Assembly (NCBI GenBank): GCA_963678705.1
Contig: OY783214.1
Span: forward strand, 4,154,001 to 4,218,000
Direction of reading: 5' to 3'
From: Panorpa germanica
Taxonomy: Eukaryota; Arthropoda; Insecta; Mecoptera; Panorpidae
DNA: 64,000 bases
In this document: positions 51,705-63,592 of the stretch, piece by piece
Position numbering within the stretch: position 1 is the first letter of the stretch
How the letters are laid out: the number at the start of each line of letters is the position of its first letter
Translations under genes and position numbers: made by a program
The notes under the pieces: model-generated
Told to the model about the DNA's origin: nothing
Seen by the model: the letters and a program-made list of their open reading frames with translations, nothing else
The model's database searches: none

Positions 51705-54700
51705 ATGTTTCTCGTTTGGTTCGTAACACTGCTTACCATTGGTATAGCTTATCGTTATTACAAAAATAAAAGAAGATGGGAGCTTCAAGCTAAACTTCCT
51801 GGACCTAAAACTTTACCAATCATTGGAAATTTACATTTAATTGGAAGTGAGCCACATGGTATGTTGTTTTCTTTATTTTAAAACAGGAAGCATATAATAG
51901 TTTTGTAATTATGATATTTCAGGCGTGGTTTGAATCCTAGATTATGACTTATTTATTTGATTTGATTAATGTTAGTTCAAAGATCTTCTTGTCACACGAT
52001 CACCTGATCGGCGATGTCCCACCCCATTTTGTAACCATTTTTAAATGCTTAAAACACATTTAATAAATAGAAATATTATGTTTAATTACTTTATATTTCA
52101 ACATGGATTGGACAAATATTTAATATATTAAGCAGGTTACAACTTATTTTGTCCACTTGACGCTAGCGATGTCATAATATTCAATTTCTGCGTCAAGTTT
52201 CCTATTAAAATTTTCCACTTTTTCTTTATGTGTAACAGAAGCTTTTGCTAAAACTCTCTGCTCTTGGTTTTTACGGCGTCGTTCTTCGAACGATAATTCT
52301 GCCTTTGTCTTGGACACAAATGCTTGCGGATCCTGTCTTTGGGAAATATACGGCTGGTCGCTTCTCCTTTTTTTCTTTGATTTATTTGCGGATTCACAAG
52401 TTACAGCAGAATTTCTCTTAATTTTTAATTTACCTTGAATTACCGAGTATTCATCCATTGTATTCATGTTTCTATTCAACTTTTTCGAGTGATATTCAAG
52501 TTATTTTGCTTTAAAGTTAAATAACAATTATTTGCATATTTATTTGAAAATTATTTGAAACATTTGAAAGTCATTTCAAATGCCTAGTTGACCTCATTAA
52601 TAGGATGTAGTGAGATATTGAAACGGACGCACACTGAAGATAAGATTAATCTTAGACAGTTTAACTACATCCTCCGTTTCCTCCTTTCTCCACCTTCTTC
52701 CTTCACTCTCTTCTATCAACAGTTCCTACACGCTTCTTCACTTTTCAGTTTCTTATTGCACTATACACTCCAAATTTTTCTCATTTCCCTCTTATATGAT
52801 GCATTCCTTCTCCTTCTCTTCCCTTCAATACTCGTTTCCTCTCTCTTTATTCCCAGCCTGAACCTAGTGACCATCCTGTTATTCCTACTTTCTTGATTTC
52901 TTTATACTCCCCGTTTATACCTCTTTGTATCTTCTCATACTAGTTTTCTCAATCCCTTTCCCTTATTACTCTTTGTTCCTCCTATCCTTCATCTCGTTAC
53001 CTTTCTATCTCCTCCCATTCCTTTACCCTACCGCCCTCTGACCCCTTCTACGGGAACTCGTAGTTAGTAGATAACTTTTAACAAATATTTCCTTTTCAGA
53101 AATTTACAAAAATATAACCAATATGTGCTTAAAACATGGCAACATATTTCGCCTCTACATGTTGAATGAAATGGTCATTTTTATAACTGGAGTTAAGGAA
53201 GTTGAGGTATGAAACTATTAAACTATTATACTTAACTGTATATTATCAATAAGAAATCTCACAATAATTTAATGCCATCAATAATGAAAACTGATAATCT
53301 TGCAGACGATCTTAAGTAGTTCCACATTTATCGACAAAGGCAGATTCTACACATTCCTTGAGGCTTGGCTGGGGACAGGATTACTCATCAGCACAGGTAG
53401 ACAATGCAGTCAAGACTAATATATCTTTCGTCATCACATTCAATTCAAATTTGCAGTCACATAAATTAATCTCATACTTCCTTTATAAAATGAAAATACC
53501 TGAAACCACCAGCACTTCAAAAGCATTTCATTTTTGAAAATTACAAAAAAGCGTCACTAAAACCTGACTCGTAACTCGTAAACCAATGGGCTTGTTGGTA
53601 CTATCTTATACCTAATATATGTATTTTAGGTAAAAAATGGCACAGCAGACGTAAAGCCATCACACCAACCTTCCATTTCAAAATATTGGAACAATTTATC
53701 TCAGTTTTTGATGAACAAAGCGGAATATTAGTCAAGCAGTTGGACAAATACGCTAAAACGGAAGAAGAGTTTGACATCTTTCCTTATATTACCCGTTGTG
53801 CGATGGACATAATTTGTGGTAAGAAGAAAATTTAAATTATCCAAATTATTAGATCTATAAGTTTTCTGTATTGTTTATTTATTTTAGATACTGCAATGGG
53901 AACTTCCGTAAACGCGCAAACGGAAAATTCTGAATACGTCAAAGCAGTGAAAGAGTAAGTACCCTTAATTATAGACAGGACCGTCATTGCCCAATATCGA
54001 CGTTTCTAAAGTGGTGCTTCTTCTACATTTGACTAAACAACAATATGAACAATGCATTCCTTGATTTCAGTATTTGTAGCATCATTAATGATCGCATATT
54101 CAGTCCGTTGGGGCCGTTCCACTGGACCTTCATATTTACTCCAGGATATTGGAGGCAACGACAAGCCCTGAAGATCCTCCATGGCCAAACTAATTCAGTC
54201 ATAGCATCACGTAAAAAGGAGTTATTAAACAAAGAATCAAACGAGGCAGCAGAAGACGATTTTGGTAAAATCATCTACATTGAAACTTTAACAATATTTT
54301 TTGAAATGATAATAATAACTCGAATTTCTTGATTACTTCAAGGAAGGAAAAAGAAAATGGCTTTCCTAGATTTATTATTACAAACCCAAATTGATGGCAA
54401 CCCGTTATCTGATGAATCTATCCGGGAGGAAGTTGATACTTTCATGTTTGAAGTAAATACTTTTGCACACTAGCTATGTAATTATATTTATTTTCTTCAT
54501 TAACTGTTTCGAATTGTTTTGTGCAGGGTCATGACACTACTACATCTGGCATTTCTTTTGCCTTATTTAATCTCGCGAAATATCCTAATGTCCAAAAGAA
54601 ACTGTTTGAAGAATTGAAAGATATTTTTGGGGATGATAAGACAAGGCCAGCAACCTACGCGTGAGTTCATATAGCATTTAAGTCACTGTGGTTGTTTGGT

Positions 54701-55760
54701 GAATGTAGTAGTGAGAACGAATAACAATTAATCCATATTCAAATTTGAATCTTGAGTTCTTGTATTAGCTTCTAGTTTGCTTACGTCCTGCTGTTCCTAC
54801 CTCGACTTGTTCTTCTTCTGCTCCTACTCGGCCTCCTTTATTTGGCCTCTGTTGTTGTGCTATTCACCTTCTTCTTTCCGTTTCGCTTTCTATCTTGTTC
54901 TAACATTCCCTGTTCATATGTTTCTTCTGCTCTATTATATATTGTGCATGCCGTTTCCAATATTTGTTTTCTCTCTCCTCATTTTCAATTATAATTCTAT
55001 CCTTTTCGTTTCTTTCCTTCCCTGGTGGCTGTCCTTCTTCCTGATTACCACCCTTATTACAGATAAGGTTATTATAATATATAACAATCAAATTTAATTA
55101 AATTTTGTAGAGATTTCCAAAATATGAAGTACATGGATCTAGTAATTAACGAAACATTGAGGACTCACCCTCCTGTTCCCATTATAAGTAGGTGGCTCAC
55201 AGAGGAAATAGAACTAAGTAAGTTAATTACGTTTAGAAGGTTACAGTTAACCTAGCCTTTCTTATTAATTGCTATGTATTCATTGTTTTGCAGATGGATA
55301 CACAATTCCTGCCGAATCCGATATTATCATCAACGTGTACGCTATGAATCACAGACCGGACGTGTTTCCAAATCCAGAAAAGTTTGACCCAGAAAGATTT
55401 TCAGCAGAAAATTTAGACAAACATCCTTACGCATATGTACCTTTTAGTGCTGGACCTCGAAACTGTATCGGTAAGTAAACGTATCGGTAATGTAACATTT
55501 ACGTATTGTTTACGTCTAAACTTACCATCAATTTCTAACACACTATATCACATTGTTTGACAATTAATAATAGGGTAATATATAAAAACTTTTACGTTTT
55601 AGGCCAAAAATTCGCTATAATGGAAATGAAATCAACGATCTCTAAAATCATACGGAATTATGAGCTGGTTTCTTCAGGGCATGAGCCACGGTTGGCAATG
55701 GAGCTGATTCTGAGGTCTATGAATGGCGTTGGATTGAAAATTAAGCCTAGGAAGTATTAA
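51705..55760 (+). CDS. Cytochrome P450, CYP4 family, copy 1, 495 aa
   Basis: Haem monooxygenase of the ER membrane; CYP4 enzymes typically hydroxylate fatty acids, hormones or xenobiotics. Exons 51705-51858, 53100-53206, 53306-53396, 53630-53818, 53888-53954, 54071-54264, 54343-54452, 54527-54660, 55111-55217, 55294-55470, 55603-55760 (1488 nt, in frame). N-terminal anchor [16 protein letters not shown], proline hinge [13 protein letters not shown]-helix WHSRRK, the CYP4 signature [13 protein letters not shown] (residues split by an intron), ExxR as ETLR, FDPERF, and the haem loop [11 protein letters not shown]. All core motifs are intact. Intron 1 holds a FAM32A-like gene antisense plus a C/T-rich tract. 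Tandem with the next P450; substrate unknown. Confidence 0.93.
52144..52479 (-). CDS. FAM32A-like protein, 111 aa, single exon inside a CYP4 intron
   Basis: Small basic nuclear protein family; human FAM32A is a late-acting spliceosome factor. The frame is complete and uninterrupted. The N terminus has GKLKIKR (the family has GPLKLKG), then a Lys/Arg-rich stretch KSKKKRR, then [14 protein letters not shown]. The C terminus [20 protein letters not shown] ends in VKWTK, matching the conserved FAM32A tail (THKQRVEDFNR ... VSWTK). It has no introns and lies antisense in intron 1 of the CYP4 gene, as expected of a retrocopy. However, the ORF is intact and I see no clear poly(A) tract, so it may be the working gene. 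Expression cannot be judged from sequence. Confidence 0.85.
   Translation of the reverse strand: MNRNMNTMDEYSVIQGKLKIKRNSAVTCESANKSKKKRRSDQPYISQRQDPQAFVSKTKAELSFEERRRKNQEQRVLAKASVTHKEKVENFNRKLDAEIEYYDIASVKWTK
52650..53050 (+). repeat. C/T-rich tract in intron 1 of CYP4 copy 1
   Basis: About 400 bp strongly biased to C and T on the sense strand (CTCCTTTCTCCACCTTCTTC and similar), ending about 50 bp before the exon 2 acceptor. Not a simple repeat. Confidence 0.65.
54775..55050 (+). repeat. C/T-rich tract in intron 8 of CYP4 copy 1
   Basis: Sense-strand pyrimidine-rich stretch (CTTGTTCTTCTTCTGCTCCT and similar). Open frames here are compositional. Confidence 0.6.
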
Positions 55761-56937
55761 AACTATTTTATAGAAAATGTCAAAATTAACTTATAAAAAA
55801 ATATAAAAGATTTATGTACATCCATGTATTTTAATATGTTTAAATATGTGATTCAACTGCTCCTAGTGGTTACAAAAAAGCAAACAAAATATGAAAAATA
55901 TCAGCAATGAATGAGCTTGTGTCCTCATTTTTTAGTGGTCGATTTTTCAATTGTTGATTGTAATTGATGTTAATAAATGTGTATTGGCGTGTCTATTTTA
56001 TTAAATATCTAAATGTTGACGGAGATATAGCAATTAAAAATTTGAATTGTAGTTTTAGCGCTAGAAATGGTCGGCCATATTTGTATGACGTGAAATGCAT
56101 TTTAACGTCAGTTATTTGTTGAGTAGGTGGTAATGTTCTGTAGCAGTTGGTAGTCAAATAATCAAGTCAAATCAAAGAATAATAAGTTTTTATTTTATTT
56201 AACCTTGCTAAAGCAAACATAATATTGAAATTCTTTTGTTCCTTGAAATAGCAGTAAATAATATTTGATATTATTGCGAAAATGAACATTCACTCGGCAT
56301 TATACTTCTAGTCCTGCTATTTTGAAATTATTGATTTTCAAAATATGTTACTTTCATAAAGTTCTAAATTTAAATTTCAAAATGTGTGACGTCACACAAA
56401 AGACGGGACAAAGTGTGACAAGCACGGGCTGGTTTGGTTGAATGATAATGAGACCTCATCCACGAAAAATGAAAGATAAATTGGTTGCTCCTAAATAGGT
56501 ACTAAAATTCGTGACATAAATAACGTTTATATCATTAGGTTGATAACTTGTACATTCTCGTAATCAATGAATGAAAACTATTTTGTATTTGAAATAAAAA
56601 TAAGAAAGGTTTTACATAATTTTGAAAATTATTTGTGCACTTCTCTGCATGGCACATTGTTTAATGAGTCCGCCCCTTTTATCATAATATATATAAATAG
56701 CTATCACTTATGGCTCAAGCTTTCTAAAAAAAAATCTTGATAACAACAGAGTTTTATTATGCAGTGAGCAGAGCTATAGTCACGCTCCTCTTTCTTGATA
56801 AGAAAAAATACAAAGTTCACACAGTGATTACAAAAAACATTTAGATGTTTAAACTACTCTCGCAATCCGTTTAGAATTGTCTACATTCTTATAGTGTCTA
56901 AATGAATTAACTTAAATAAAGTCAATCAAACGTAAAC
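55761..56937. other. Spacer between the two CYP4 genes
   Basis: Holds a truncated MITE family 1 copy (55910 to about 56273), then AT-rich sequence that should include the promoter of the second gene. No other gene seen. Confidence 0.5.
55910..56273. mobile_element. MITE family 1, right-truncated copy
   Basis: Left end AATGAGCTTGTGTCC; interior matches until GTAAATAATATTTGATATT, then similarity stops. The right terminus is missing. Confidence 0.8.
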
Positions 56938-59900
56938 ATGATCCTTTATATAATTATTACACTGTTTGCTTTGTGGTGTGCTTATTATTATCAAAAAAAT
57001 AAAAGAACCTGGGAACTTGCTGGAAGATTACCTGGCCCCAAAACATTACCGCTGATTGGCAATGCTCACTTGTTCCGTGGAGGGCCACATGGTAATTATA
57101 CAAAATACATCTATACCTTATACTACCCATTAACCAAATTGAACTGCTATCTGGCGCACAAGAGTTACGTAAATATGTATTCATTGATTATAATCTTCCA
57201 ATTACTTTTATCTTTTTTATCTTATTTATTTATTTAACAAATGTGTCGTCTTTTTGTCGCTACGCCTATTCCTAACTCATCCATCTTGATCCCTTCTTGT
57301 TCCCTTGCAAAACCTCCATTAGGCCTACTCCACTTTTCATCTTCTCCCTACCTCCTCTTTCTTCATTCTCTAGTCTAAACCTCACGATTATTTTCTTTTC
57401 TTTACCTCTCTGTTTTTCTAAGTATTAACGCATTCTACTGTGTCATTGTGATTTTTAATTGTATTCTATCTTGTAAACTATAAATGAACATTTTCAAAAT
57501 TTGTATATGCTTCAGACTCCACGTGCGACATGTTACGTCATAAATATGGCCGACATCTGTAGCGCTGAAACTACAATTCGAATTTTTAATTGATTGATTC
57601 GTTAACATTTATTTGCTTAATAAAAGAATAACGCCAATATATAAATTTATTAACATCTATTTCAGTCAACAATTGGAAAATCGACCCTGAAAAAATCAAT
57701 ACACAAGCCCATTAAAACCTCACTTAACTGAGGTTTATTATAACTCTCTTTGACAAAACTGGTATCCATTTTTTTAGGTTAAACTTCAGTTCTAAATTTC
57801 ACGTATTTTTCTTAAATGATGATTTCTTGCAGGAATATTTCTCGCTGTGAAAAAAATTGCTGAAAATAAGGAATATGGAGACGTAACAAGACTTTTTTTG
57901 GGAGATGAATTAATGGTCTTTATCCAAGGAGTTAAAGAAGTTGAGGTATGCACTCTCTTTTTATATTTTTGTACAGTAATTTTCTCGTACTATTGCAACC
58001 AATCACGTAATAAAACAATGTAAACCTATAAAACACAAGTCAGAACTGTGACAGTGTTACACCTGCACACCATTAAATGATTATATGTACTATTATTCGC
58101 TTCAACGGTGTTCCTATAACAATTACCTACTTCTAGCGCCTGAACGATAGTCTACCATTGTTTCATGCTCTACTAAAAAACTCGTTGTTACGATTTTTTA
58201 TGAAGTACGAGATATTTTTGAGATAGATATAAGATAATAACATTCATAGACCACCTGTCCATATAATACCACATAATTACAGGAAATATTAAGCAGCCAG
58301 AAGCTAATAAATAAATCAGAAGAATACGAATTTCTAAAACCGTGGCTTGGTACTGGACTACTTATAAGCAGTGGTAGGTACATCCTAAATATTACTAATT
58401 TCGTATTACGTTCCCAACAGTATCTAATATCTTTTTACTACACAGGTAAAAAATGGCACAGTAGGAGAAAAATAATAACCCCAACCTTTCATTTCAAAAT
58501 TTTGGAACAATTTGTGTCAGTCTTTGACGAACAAAGTTCTACTCTAATAAAGCAATTACAAAAACATGCAAATACAGATAAAGAATTTGATATTTACGAC
58601 TACATTACACTATGCGCTCTTGATGTCATCTGTGGTAAGTACCTTGAACTAAAATTTAAACTAATATGCTATGCCCCGTGCAGATTGGTGCGACTTAAAC
58701 ATGCGACATTCAACATTTATATATTTTCATTCATAAGTTGATATTATTTAGACATGAGTTTACTAAATGTGTTGTACTTTTAACGTACAGATTAGTGCGA
58801 CTTAAACATGCGGCTCTAATAAAACCCTTACTTATGCTATTCTTTAAAACTCTACGAAGCATTTTTATTAAACAGAAATGTTTCCAAAACTTGACAGTAA
58901 CTACAAAGGATTTTGATTAAGATTTTGAATGTAATCTCGAACAAATGATTCGAGTAGATTCCCAGTCCTATTATCACACAAGCAGCTGTTGCTAACAGAA
59001 ACAGACACGCCTTATCGCACATGGTATATGAAACTGATCCTTCCAACATTACAATTTATAAACAAAATATTATCTCCGTTTTGCGGTAAATGTTCACAAA
59101 GTGACCACCGTACCGTGAAGTGAATTCATACGAACTATAAACGATGCCGGTTTATTAAGTTACAAGTCACACTAGTGTAGACGTGTTGTACAAACGTTGA
59201 ATGTCGCATGTTTAATTAAACTGGTGCGTAAACGATACTACGAACAACTTCCAACGTTTGATGCATCGTGTGGTCGATGTCATGTGTTCAGCATTCACGT
59301 TGGAAGAAGTTTGGGCTGTTGTCGGTCTTTTGACTCGCGTCAAAAGGGAGTTTTCTATCCCCACCACACACTTGACCCACATGTCTTTCACTGCTGAATG
59401 AATCGTCCAATATTGAAAAGTTTTATAGTTGAAAATTACTTTATTTACTTGAAAGTTTTTGTTAAACAGTGTCAGTGTCAATATCGGCAAATTAAAAAAA
59501 TAAATAAATCATTCGGATTAAACATTTGTTCCACCGGGTCAAAGCAGGAAATTTGCCATGTCAATCTTCTAATATTTGAATCAAACGTTTTAGGGCCATG
59601 GTCACGACGCAATGTTACTATAATGTTAACATTAAATTAATACATAAGTTATAGAATTGGCTCTAAAATTGTTTACTCGATTCCTTTACTAATTGCTTTT
59701 TAATTTAGAGTCGGCTATGGGCGTTTCTGTGAATGCGCAAACTGAAGATTCGGAGTACATTAAAGCAGTAAAAACGTAACTACATTATGACTTGGAAATA
59801 ATAACTCTTTAGACAGATTACAATAGCATTTAGTAAGCTGTATTAAAGATCGCACAAAGTAATGAAACGTCCTTTTGTAGGATCAGTTTGATAGTACATA

Positions 59901-61712
59901 AGCGGATGTTCGGATTATGGGAAAGATTCGATTGGTTATTCGCCTTGTCTCCAGATTACCAGACCCAGAAGCATGCTCTTCAAATACTGCATGGAGAAAC
60001 AGATAGAGTTATCAGAGAACGTAGAGAACAACTGCAGCACAAAACACAAGAAGTTCTTGTAGACGATTTAGGTACAAATTCTTTTGTTAAGACCCAATTA
60101 ATATATTCTGGGATAGTGTTGTAATATTTCAGACAAAGATATTCAAATGTCGTGTATATTTTTCTAGGAATAAAGAAGAAAATGGCATTTCTGGATCTTT
60201 TACTTCAAGCAACAATTGATGGAGAGCCATTGTCTGATGAATCAATTCGAGAAGAAGTTGATACATTTATGTTTGAGGTTAGTAAGAGGACCGTTAAAGA
60301 TTGGCGAGTTTATTCATCATACACTATAGCTAAACCCGGCCACTTCTGATATACAGTTAATAAAAAAGTAAATAAAAGACAGCGATCAACTGGAAACAAA
60401 CGGAAGAAATGAATTCGATTTTCCCGCGTATTCTAAAACAACGTTGTGTCAAAATGTAAGGTCAAACGACCAACTACTTTCTCTAAGAAATATTAGATTT
60501 AGCATGTTGGTGTCGCACTGATTTAAACGACCTGTAAGGCCTAGATCCCACTATGGAATAATATCGCGCAGGTTTAATTCTGTATACTCAAACTTACTTC
60601 TAATATAATCTACTCTTAAGATAACTGCTCTCTTATTTTTTTTAATATTAATAGGGGCATGATACTACAACGTCGGGCATCGCATTCGCGCTGTACTGCT
60701 TGGCAGAAAATCCAGGTGTTCAATCCAAACTATTTCAGGAAATTCAAGAAATATTTGGGGATGACAAAACAACAGCTGCAACGTTTACGTATGAATCACT
60801 CCTTATATTAAAACCATGGTCCTGTACACAGGTCTGGCAAGCATGTTCACCTGCAAAACAAAACCAGAAAATGACTAATGCGGACTAAACACAAAATCAT
60901 ATTAAAAGCGTCACTATGAACCTTCCTTTTGCCAAACCTGTGTACAGCACCAAGTACTTTTAGAAGCTTATTATAAATTGGAATAGCAAAATAATTTTTC
61001 AATTTTCAGTGATCTTCAAAATATGAAATATCTGGATCTTGTAATTAAAGAAACCCTGAGACTGTACCCCTCAGTGCCTCTTTTTGGTAGAAAAATGACA
61101 AGCGAAGTGGAAATAAGTAAATGAAAAATTATTTATTTAATGTGAAAACGTTGTCTTTAATATATTTTATTTATACATAATTTTGACAGATGGTCACACC
61201 ATTCCACAAAACGCAAATGTAACTATTGGAGTATATTTTATGAATAGACGGGCTGATGTTTTCCCCGATCCAGAAAAATTTCATCCAGAACGTTTCTTAA
61301 CGGATGATACTTCCAGAAATCCTTACGCTTATGTGCCTTTCAGTGCTGGTCCTAGAAACTGTATAGGTAAGACAAAGAGATACATATCTCCCGAGAGAGA
61401 CAGAACGAAGAGAATAGCCTTTCAAACTATCAAATTATAGGCTACAAGTTTGCAATTGTTCACTTCTTTCATTTCATTTAACTGAGCATTCAAACGACTT
61501 TAATTTATAAACTTTATACAACGTTAAAAATAATTATTTTATTTTATATTTCAGGGCAAAAATTCGCAGTACTGGAAATGAAGTCAGTAATCTCAAAAAT
61601 GATTCGTCATTTTGAGTTAATATCATCTGGACATGAACCGAAGCTATCCCTAGATCTTATTTTAAAATCTATGAATGGCGTGTGCTTGAAATTAAAATCA
61701 AGAAAATACTAA
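56938..61712 (+). CDS. Cytochrome P450, CYP4 family, copy 2, 496 aa
   Basis: Paralog of the upstream CYP4 with the same 11-exon structure: 56938-57091, 57833-57945, 58283-58373, 58446-58634, 59709-59775, 59881-60071, 60168-60277, 60655-60788, 61010-61116, 61190-61366, 61555-61712 (1491 nt, in frame). N-terminal anchor [18 protein letters not shown], hinge [21 protein letters not shown]4 signature [23 protein letters not shown], and [11 protein letters not shown]. Exons 2 and 6 differ by 6 and 3 nt from copy 1; the others are equal in length. Intron 4 (1.07 kb) carries two repeat elements. Both copies look functional; divergence suggests different substrates. Confidence 0.93.
57290..57425 (+). 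repeat. C/T-rich tract in intron 1 of CYP4 copy 2
   Basis: Short pyrimidine-rich stretch on the sense strand (CTTCTCCCTACCTCCTCTTT), comparable to those in the other genes. Confidence 0.55.
57512..57713. mobile_element. MITE family 1, truncated right portion
   Basis: Matches one half of the family (ATATGGCCGACATCTGTAGC; CGCCAATATA block) and ends ACACAAGCCCATT. The other half is missing. It lies in intron 1 of CYP4 copy 2. Confidence 0.7.
58685..59235. mobile_element. Inverted-repeat element in intron 4 of CYP4 copy 2
   Basis: TTAAACATGCGACATTCAAC at about 58697 is inverted as GTTGAATGTCGCATGTTTAA at about 59198. A third, shorter match (GTGCGACTTAAACATGCGGC) lies at about 58795. Probably a non-autonomous element with ~30-bp ends. 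Confidence 0.6.
59260..59600 (+). repeat. Repeat R2, copy 2
   Basis: Inverse of 31625-31960, with shared CACGTTGGAA...GGTCTTTTGAC and TGTTAAACAGTGTCAGTGTC blocks. It follows directly after the inverted-repeat element in intron 4 of CYP4 copy 2. Confidence 0.7.
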
Positions 61713-61998
61713 TTAATCTAATAAAATTATAATAAAAGTATAGTTGGGTATTAAGTACAAACGTTACGTACACTCCATATTGGATAGTATATTTTTTTTC
61801 GGAGACTATATTCAAGTTATATACATATAGACTAAATACAATCACAATTGAGTAATATAGCAACACTGTCGTATACAGTATGATACATATTGAATTGCAT
61901 TCTGTAGAAAAACTGTTCCTCTTAATACATACAATAGAAACAATTACACATCAATTACAAAAACTACATTTATTTAATATATAAAACAAAAATACATT

Positions 61999-62820
61999 TT
62001 AACAACTGCTGTTATAAGGTAAAAATTTCTTACAATTTAAAGATAGACAAAGACATGGTTTCAAAGATTCTGTGTTACAATCAGATAGAGCGGTGGTGGT
62101 GGTGGTTCCATAATCAAATGATATCTCTTCTCCAGAGGGTATATCCCGAGCAGCAAAAATACACAATTTAGGAATTGTATTGTTCACCCTAACTGGAACA
62201 ATGCTACAATTCGGTTCACAACAATGATTAATGTACCTCGCTATATTTCCAAAATGTGAAGGGTCGATATAAGTTTTAATTTGTTCTCCATTATGTAAAT
62301 ATTCATTTAAACAAAATATGTAATTCATATCGTTGTTACTTTTATTTTTATAACGTTGATTAGCTTCATATTCGCTAATGACCTCTCCAACATATTCACA
62401 AATAAATGTATTTTTTAAAATGGATTTTGTTGTAGTTATTCCAAGACCCTTGCTATTTTGGAAGTCTATAATTTTTAGACCATCAATTGGTCCATGCTGA
62501 ACCACTCTGTTTCCACAAAACGATGAACAAGTGCAATCAGTGTGGCATTCGTATATGGGTTTATCTTTTTCTTTAAATATAAAACTCCTGGTAGTTTTTT
62601 GTGGGGAAAGCTTTTCGTAATTTTCTCCGAATTTCTTTATACAAGAGCAACTATCTGTTATACATTCGTTAACACAGCTACAGCCTTCCGCAAATTGTTC
62701 ATTAAAATTGTCATGTATTTTAACGCTTTCCGAATTGTTCAAATTAAGCGGTTCTGGTATATTTTCATCAATGTATATTAAATTTGGATGAATGTGACTG
62801 TAATTGTCAAAGCAATCCAT
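61999..62820 (-). CDS. SET-domain histone-lysine methyltransferase, SETMAR-like, 273 aa
   Basis: Probable chromatin enzyme transferring methyl groups from S-adenosylmethionine to histone lysine. One uninterrupted exon. Residues ~45-100 are a Cys-rich pre-SET (CSCVNECITDSCSC and CHTDCTCSSFCGNR). The SET domain (~105-245) has GLGITTTKSI, EYVGEVIS, the cofactor motif YINHCCEPNC and EEISFDYG. The post-SET C-LCLSLNC zinc site closes the protein at ~260. Layout and size match the SET half of SETMAR. There is no mariner transposase domain, as expected outside primates. It is convergent with CYP4 copy 2; 286 bp separate the ORFs. Confidence 0.9.
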   Translation of the reverse strand: MDCFDNYSHIHPNLIYIDENIPEPLNLNNSESVKIHDNFNEQFAEGCSCVNECITDSCSCIKKFGENYEKLSPQKTTRSFIFKEKDKPIYECHTDCTCSSFCGNRVVQHGPIDGLKIIDFQNSKGLGITTTKSILKNTFICEYVGEVISEYEANQRYKNKSNNDMNYIFCLNEYLHNGEQIKTYIDPSHFGNIARYINHCCEPNCSIVPVRVNNTIPKLCIFAARDIPSGEEISFDYGTTTTTALSDCNTESLKPCLCLSLNCKKFLPYNSSC

Positions 62821-62912
62821 ATTAACTTTAATTAATTAATTTACGTTACCTATATAATAATTAAAGTTACAACTATTATTGTTTTGAAAATTATTTTATT
62901 AGGAATATAGTT

Positions 62913-63592
62913 TTATTGTAATGATTTCAAAAATCCATCGCAACATCTAACGCATTGTTGATAACATTTTTCAAATCCCTCAGACCCAGAATCCTGTAAG
63001 TTTTTGAAAAATTATTTAATTGCTGTATACAAACGCTAGAATAATATATGTATACCATGTTTTACTAACATAATATGGATCTCTGATAATTCGATCTCCT
63101 TCTGGGTCAAAATCTCCCAGCAAAAGAATTTTAGCAGTGTAATTTTTAGGAGCCAATTGATTTAAATCAGTCATATTTTCTTCATCCATGCCAAAAATAT
63201 AATCAAACCGAGTGAAATCATTCAATTGAATCTGTAAAGATGTTCTTTCTGTGATATTCTGTTAATATGCTGATAAATGTCAATTTAAGTTATAATACCT
63301 GTCTGGCCCTATGACTGTAAGAAACGTTATGTTTTTGCAATGTTTTCATTGCCCTATGATCAGGACCCTTGCCACTGTGCCAAGCGCCTATTGCTGCACT
63401 GTCAATTACCCAATCCTGTTCTTTGTTATTTTTTTTAACAGCTTCTATAAATACTGCTTCAGCAATTGGTGATCTACAAATATTACCTACGAAATTTCAT
63501 TTGTTAAGAAAACTAATAAATAGATTTATTTCGACAACTAATTTATGAAACTTACCTAGGCAAATGAACAAAACACTACGCTTATCAGACAT
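62913..63592 (-). CDS. Low-molecular-weight protein tyrosine phosphatase, 155 aa
   Basis: Cytosolic phosphatase of the ACP1/primo family. Exons 63592-63556, 63486-63299, 63231-63070, 62993-62913 (468 nt, in frame). The catalytic loop C-x5-R is CLGNICRS, split by intron 1 inside the Gly codon. The catalytic Asp lies in the DPYY motif at the end of exon 3, followed by the conserved C-terminal CYQQCVRCC. Size is normal for the family. A possible alternative 5' exon at 63776-63754 (ATGGACGCAACTGCC) with a GTAAAG donor could splice to an AG at 63612 and read in frame into this protein, adding a short leader. A further AATAAA overlaps the stop region. Confidence 0.92.

Noticed and set aside
53585..53600. 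Further MITE family 1 copy (AATGGGCTTG)
   Set aside because: Only about 10 bases match the terminus, followed by unrelated sequence.
54777..55097. 106-aa plus-strand frame in intron 8 of the first CYP4
   Set aside because: C/T-rich tract artefact; the neighbouring CYP4 exons splice in frame across it.
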